This document shows, piece after piece, positions 61,067 through 64,000 of a stretch of DNA of 64,000 nucleotides. The stretch comes from Clostridium carboxidivorans P7 (GTDB lineage Bacteria > Bacillota > Clostridia > Clostridiales > Clostridiaceae): NCBI RefSeq assembly GCF_001038625.1, contig NZ_CP011803.1, positions 4,898,001 to 4,962,000 of the forward strand. Reading direction: 5' to 3'. Below the pieces are notes generated by a model. It did no database searches. It was given only the letters and a program-made list of their open reading frames with translations, and was not told the origin of the DNA. Position numbers and translations under genes: made by a program. Each line of letters opens with the position of its first letter. Position 1 is the first letter of the stretch.

Positions 61067-61102
61067 ATAAAGCATGTAAACTCAGATATAATTTACAATT
61101 TA

Positions 61103-61790
61103 AGCATGATGCGACACGACCTTTTCAGAGGACAGTGATGGTTGCTTTTCCTCCGTTACACTACGGAAAACCTTTAATTATTTTTCATAATTAGGCGACT
61201 TTGTCGCAAGCCGTTAGGCTGTGTCAATTATTAATCCTATATGATTTTTAAATTTTTCCTTGTGGTTTTAACAATAGAATTTAAGATTTTATTTAGTTCT
61301 TTACATTTAGTAATCAATTTCTCTGATGCGTTAGCATCAATATATTTAGTCGCAATTAAAAGTTCTAACCAATACTCTGTTTCAGATGCTTCTTTAAGAG
61401 CTATATTCATCTTATTTAAAAAATCTCTCCTACTTTGACCTTCTAGCCCTTCTTTTACGTTTGCTCCTATACTTATTCCTGATCTAAGAATCTGTTTTGA
61501 AATAATATATTCCTTTTTTTCTTCAACTAAATATTTATATAAGTTAACAAATTCTTTTGCAAAAACAAAGGCTTTTTTATAAGTTAAGTTTTCTTTCAAT
61601 CTTTAACCTCCTAAATTTATTAATTCATCTAAAATATTAGACTTATTCATATAAATTTATTCAGTTTTAAAAAAATGTGAAATTTAGATTTATAAATTAA
61701 AGATTTTTCGTAGTGCAGCGGAGAAAAATCATCCTTTAATGTCCTCTGTCCTCTGTCAATTGTCCTCTAAAAATAATACTTCGTATTATT
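61103..61790. mobile_element. Palindromic repeat family, copy E, carrying a four-helix-bundle gene
   Basis: Core 61127-61768 (642 bp). The left arm (agaggacagtgatgg, CCTCCGTTACACTACGGAAAA, CCTTTAATTA) and the right arm (complement of the same modules, from 61698 to the family end at 61768) form terminal inverted repeats of about 70 bp. Between them are the hairpin GGCGACTTTGTCGC (61192-61205) and a minus-strand gene for a four-helix-bundle protein. Left flank GATGCGACACGACCTTTT is shared with copy A, and a YTTCGR hairpin follows the right end as in copy C. It appears to be the full-length form of the repeat. The mechanism of movement is unknown. Confidence 0.75.
61237..61599 (-). CDS. Four-helix-bundle protein (23S rRNA intervening-sequence type)
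   Basis: A 120-residue protein of the S23/IVP family (TIGR02436-like): LTYKKAFVFAKEFVNLYKYL, then ISKQILRSGISIGANVKEGLEGQSRRDFLNKMNIALKEASETEYWLELL, the hallmark region, and a last helix. Relatives are encoded in intervening sequences of 23S rRNA genes and are also related to the Avd protein of diversity-generating retroelements. AGGAGGTTAAAG on the minus strand precedes TTG 61599. Here the gene lies in the loop of a long palindromic repeat rather than in rRNA. Its molecular role is unknown. Confidence 0.9.
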   Translation of the reverse strand: MKENLTYKKAFVFAKEFVNLYKYLVEEKKEYIISKQILRSGISIGANVKEGLEGQSRRDFLNKMNIALKEASETEYWLELLIATKYIDANASEKLITKCKELNKILNSIVKTTRKNLKII

Positions 61791-61798
61791 TTTAAAGT

Positions 61799-61827
61799 TT
61801 GACATGGTTTATGCTGTAGAATATACT
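61799..61827 (+). promoter_or_regulatory. Strong promoter upstream of the IS607 element
   Basis: TTGACA (61799-61804), 17-bp spacer, TATACT (61822-61827). It points into the insertion element; it may have served the sensor gene now 2 kb downstream. Confidence 0.65.
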
Positions 61828-61913
61828 GAAATCAAAACGAAGGTTAATTTAATGATGAGTAAATTGTAAAAAAATGTTTAAAATTCACTTTTGTGTAAAA
61901 AGAGTGAGTACAT

Positions 61914-62537
61914 TTGAAGAACAATAATTATAAACCGAATGAATTTGCAGAGTTAATAAATGTATCAGTTAGAACATTACAAAGATGGGATAATGAAGGA
62001 ACATTAAAAGCATTCAGGACACCAACGAATAGAAGATATTACACTTATGAGCAATATAAAGAATTTAAAGGGATAAAATCTTCTTCAAAAAGAACAATTA
62101 TATATACAAGGGTTTCAACTTCTAATGAAAAAGATGATTTAAAAAATTAAGTTGAGTTTCTTAAACAATATGTGAGTGTAAAAGGAATTATTGTAGATGA
62201 AATTATAGAGGATTATGGAAGTGGTTTAAATTATAATCGCAAGAAATGGAATAAACTTATAGACCAGTGTATGACTTCTGACATAAGCAATATAATAGTA
62301 ACCCATAAAGATAGATTTATACGTTTTGGATTTGAATGGTTTGAAAGAGTTTTAGAGAAATTTAATTTAAAAATAATAGTAGTAAATAATGAAAGTCTAT
62401 CACCGCCAGAAGAATTGGTTCAAGATATAATTTCTATACTTCATATTTTTAGTTGTAGAATTTATGGTTTAAGAAAATACAAGAAAAAGATAAAGGAAGA
62501 TGAAGAAGTTGAAAAAAGCATACAAAATAGAAATTAA
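61914..62537 (+). pseudogene. tnpA: IS607 serine recombinase TnpA, interrupted by a stop codon
   Basis: The reading of 208 codons has a MerR-like HTH (YKPNEFAELINVSVRTLQRWDNEGTLKAFRTPTNRRYYTYEQY) and a serine-recombinase domain starting RTIIYTRVSTSNEKDDLKN. TAA at 62148-62150 then interrupts it, at the place where relatives have Gln (CAA). The same frame continues VEFLKQYVSVKG to 62537, with THKDRFIRFGFEWFE of the catalytic domain. So a single C-to-T change inactivates the transposase unless the stop is read through. TTG 61914 is the likely start. The end overlaps tnpB by 38 bp. Confidence 0.9.
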
Positions 62538-63669
62538 ACCAACGGAAGAACAGATAACTAAAATTCATCAAACTATTGGTGTAAGTAGGTTTACATATAA
62601 TTTTTATATTGCTCATAATAAAGAAGTTTATGAAAAAGAGAAAAAATTTATTAGTGGTATGGATTTTTCTAAATGGCTCAATAATGAATATATCCCTAAT
62701 AATGAAAATAAATTATGGATTAAAGAGGTATCTTCTAAAGCAACCAAACAAGCTATTATGAATGGAGAAAAAGCATTCAAGAGGTTCTTCAAAGGAGAAA
62801 CAGGATTTCCTAAATTTAAGAAAAAGAAGGACCAAGATGTTAAAGCTTACTTTCCAAAGAATAATAAAACAGATTGGACCATTGAAAGACATAGAGTTAA
62901 AGTGCCAACTTTAGGTTGGATTAAATTAAAAGAATTTGGATATATTCCAGTTAACTCTGTAGTTAAAAGTGGTACAGTAAGTCAAAAATCAAATAGATAT
63001 TTTGTTTCAATTTTAGTTGAAGAGGATATTAAAGTAGACAAAAAAACTTATTCAGAAGGAATAGGTGTAGACCTTGGACTAAAGAATTTTGTAATCTGTA
63101 ATAATGGCTTAACTAAAAAGAATATTAACAAAACTAAAAGAGTTAAAAAAGAAGAAAAGAAACTAAAACGTGAGCAAAGAAAGCTTTCAAGAAAATATGA
63201 AAGTTTAAAATTAAGAAATAAAAACGAGAAAGGAGAAGCTACTCGTCAAAATATCCAAAAACAAATAGTCAAGGTACAAAAACTTCATCAAAGACTTACA
63301 AATATTAGAACAGATTATATAAATAAAACAGTAAATGAGTTGGTAAAGCAAAAACCAAGCTTTATAACCATTGAAGATTTAAATGTAAAAGGAATGATGA
63401 AGAATAAACATCTGGCAAAGGCAGTTGCACAGCAAAAATTCTATGAGTTTAGAATTAAACTTATTTCAAAAGCTAAACAAAATGGCATTGAAATAAGAAT
63501 AGCTGATAGATTTTATCCAAGTAGTAAAATGTGCAGCTCATGTGGAGCATATAAGAAAGATTTAAAATTAGCAGATAGAGTTTATAAATGCTCTTGTGGA
63601 TTAAGTATGAACAGAGATTTAAATGCTTCAATAAATTTAGCCAATGCTAAGAAATATAAGATAGCTTAA
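62500..63669 (+). CDS. tnpB: RNA-guided nuclease TnpB (IS607 type)
   Basis: A 389-residue TnpB, full length. Catalytic RuvC residues are present: Asp191 in GVDLGLKNF, Glu292 in TIEDLNVKGM, Asp373 in NRDLNASINLANA. The zinc finger is Cys345-x2-Cys348 and Cys364-x-Cys366 (KCSCG, one residue shorter than common). A Lys-rich helix (about residues 215-235) follows the first RuvC motif. TnpB uses a reRNA/omega RNA from the 3' end of the element to cut DNA without the transposon, which favours its retention. It looks intact although tnpA is broken. ATG overlaps tnpA. Confidence 0.95.
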   Translation: MKKLKKAYKIEIKPTEEQITKIHQTIGVSRFTYNFYIAHNKEVYEKEKKFISGMDFSKWLNNEYIPNNENKLWIKEVSSKATKQAIMNGEKAFKRFFKGETGFPKFKKKKDQDVKAYFPKNNKTDWTIERHRVKVPTLGWIKLKEFGYIPVNSVVKSGTVSQKSNRYFVSILVEEDIKVDKKTYSEGIGVDLGLKNFVICNNGLTKKNINKTKRVKKEEKKLKREQRKLSRKYESLKLRNKNEKGEATRQNIQKQIVKVQKLHQRLTNIRTDYINKTVNELVKQKPSFITIEDLNVKGMMKNKHLAKAVAQQKFYEFRIKLISKAKQNGIEIRIADRFYPSSKMCSSCGAYKKDLKLADRVYKCSCGLSMNRDLNASINLANAKKYKIA

Positions 63670-63815
63670 TTAAGAAAGCGCTTATATATGTACCCAAGGC
63701 TATTTGGGGAATTAACGACTGTGGAGTGCTAAGCAAACTGTAGTAGCTTCGGCAAGGCAGAGTACGTTGAAACAGTAACAATCTCAATATGGATACATTT
63801 GACCATATTTTGAGT
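63660..63815 (+). ncRNA. Probable omega RNA/right-end region of the IS607 element
   Basis: The 3' end of tnpB runs into a non-coding stretch denser in G and C than its surroundings: CCAAGGCTATTTGGGGAATT, GTGGAGTGCTAAGCAAACTG and TAGCTTCGGCAAGGCAGAGT with pairings such as AGCTTCGGCAAGG. This is where the guide RNA scaffold lies in IS605/IS607 elements; the guide would be the flanking bases past the right end. The exact RNA ends are inferred. Confidence 0.6.
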
Positions 63816-63820
63816 AGCAG

Positions 63821-64000
63821 ATGAAATTGATGAGTGTTAAGGTCAAAACTTTACTAATTTATTTCATAAATTTTTTATTTATTATAATTTTTACCTCTAT
63901 CGCATTTAGATTCATCATTTTTAGATACATTAATAGAGTTGAGACTCAAAATTTAAATAATAATTTTAGAGCAGTGACAGCTATACTTGATAGGGAACAA
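63821..64000 (+). CDS. N-terminus of a membrane sensor protein (partial)
   Basis: A reading frame from ATG 63821 stays open to the window end (60 codons). It starts MKLMSVKVKTLLIYFINFLF and continues IIIFTSIAFRFIIF, one membrane segment, then RYINRVETQNLNNNFRAVTAILDREQ, which resembles the beginning of a CHASE4 extracellular sensor. Such proteins usually end in GGDEF/EAL or kinase domains, not visible here. No good ribosome binding site lies upstream, since the IS607 right end is directly in front; expression may have been lost. ATG 63830 is an alternative. Confidence 0.65.
   Translation, partial: MKLMSVKVKTLLIYFINFLFIIIFTSIAFRFIIFRYINRVETQNLNNNFRAVTAILDREQ

Larger units (their letters stand above)
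61850..63815 (+). mobile_element. IS607-family insertion sequence
   Basis: The element carries a serine recombinase gene (tnpA, broken by a stop) overlapping a tnpB gene, the order of IS607. Exact ends could not be fixed. The left end lies between 61830 and 61910; the right end probably near 63815, after a hairpin (CTCAATATGG at 63783 with CCATATTTTGAG ending at 63814). IS607 makes no clear target duplication, so ends need comparison with an empty site. Confidence 0.75.

Noticed and set aside
61241..61438. Plus-strand frame opposite the four-helix-bundle gene
   Set aside because: It is a shadow of the minus-strand gene with no start signal.
44877..61768. The dispersed repeats as a CRISPR array
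   Set aside because: Copies are kilobases apart, of unequal length and palindromic overall, with genes between them and no cas genes.

Overview
The window is AT-rich DNA of a Gram-positive anaerobe, almost certainly a Clostridium (cluster I). The evidence is a selenocysteine-dependent glycine reductase operon with its thioredoxin system, strong GGAGG ribosome binding sites, an ANDNFALAA tmRNA tag, CggR/DeoR regulation of the Bacillus-Clostridium type, and clostridial resistance modules. The species cannot be resolved from sequence alone. No rRNA or tRNA gene and no CRISPR array was seen.

Layout. (1) 1-10.8 kb, glycine metabolism: the end of gcvPA, gcvPB, a tandem glycine riboswitch with terminator, then grdX-trxB-trxA-grdE-grdA-grdB-grdC-grdD. 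grdA and grdB each read through an in-frame UGA as selenocysteine. (2) 11-14 kb: a BMP-type lipoprotein and sigma-54 (rpoN). (3) 13.8-21.7 kb: the lower glycolysis cluster cggR-gapA-pgk-tpiA-gpmI-eno, then secG. A CggR-type operator precedes cggR. (4) 21.7-26.9 kb: rnr, smpB and ssrA (tmRNA), the usual trans-translation neighbourhood, with an unknown membrane-anchored protein and a double-receiver protein between them. (5) 27-54.5 kb, an accessory region rich in resistance and regulation genes: a TetR-controlled ABC exporter next to a degenerate copy of the ssrA 3' end; an XRE regulator with a lipoprotein; a type A chloramphenicol acetyltransferase; a dioxygenase and a pirin; a MarR-GNAT fusion; a Cpr/Lan-like peptide-resistance module (kinase, regulator, three-gene ABC transporter) followed by decayed copies; an L,D-transpeptidase; a candidate type I toxin locus; a Vat/CatB-like acetyltransferase; a TetR-controlled flavoprotein-metallohydrolase pair; and a Bce-like module (bceRS, uppP, bceAB). 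(6) 54.9-59.9 kb: deoR-cdd-deoC-deoB-pdp, deoxyribonucleoside catabolism. (7) 60-64 kb: ribosomal protein L25/Ctc, a long inverted-repeat element carrying a four-helix-bundle (23S rRNA intervening-sequence type) gene, an IS607-family element with a broken recombinase and an intact TnpB, and the start of a membrane sensor.

How it works together. The grd operon reduces glycine to acetyl phosphate with electrons from NADPH through TrxB and TrxA; the riboswitch and the neighbouring glycine cleavage genes balance the two fates of glycine. The glycolytic cluster and deo operon supply triose phosphates and acetaldehyde. The middle third looks like a collection of peptide-, drug- and cell-wall-stress modules, each with its own operator visible in the DNA.

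The most unusual element is a family of palindromic intergenic repeats with shared ends (agaggacagaggacaattga) at 18.2, 44.9, 57.1, 59.9 and 61.1 kb. Four copies are non-coding. The fifth and longest encodes a four-helix-bundle protein in its loop. This suggests the small copies derive from a stem-loop element resembling the 23S rRNA intervening sequences. Base-pair changes between copies compensate each other, so the folded form seems to be maintained.
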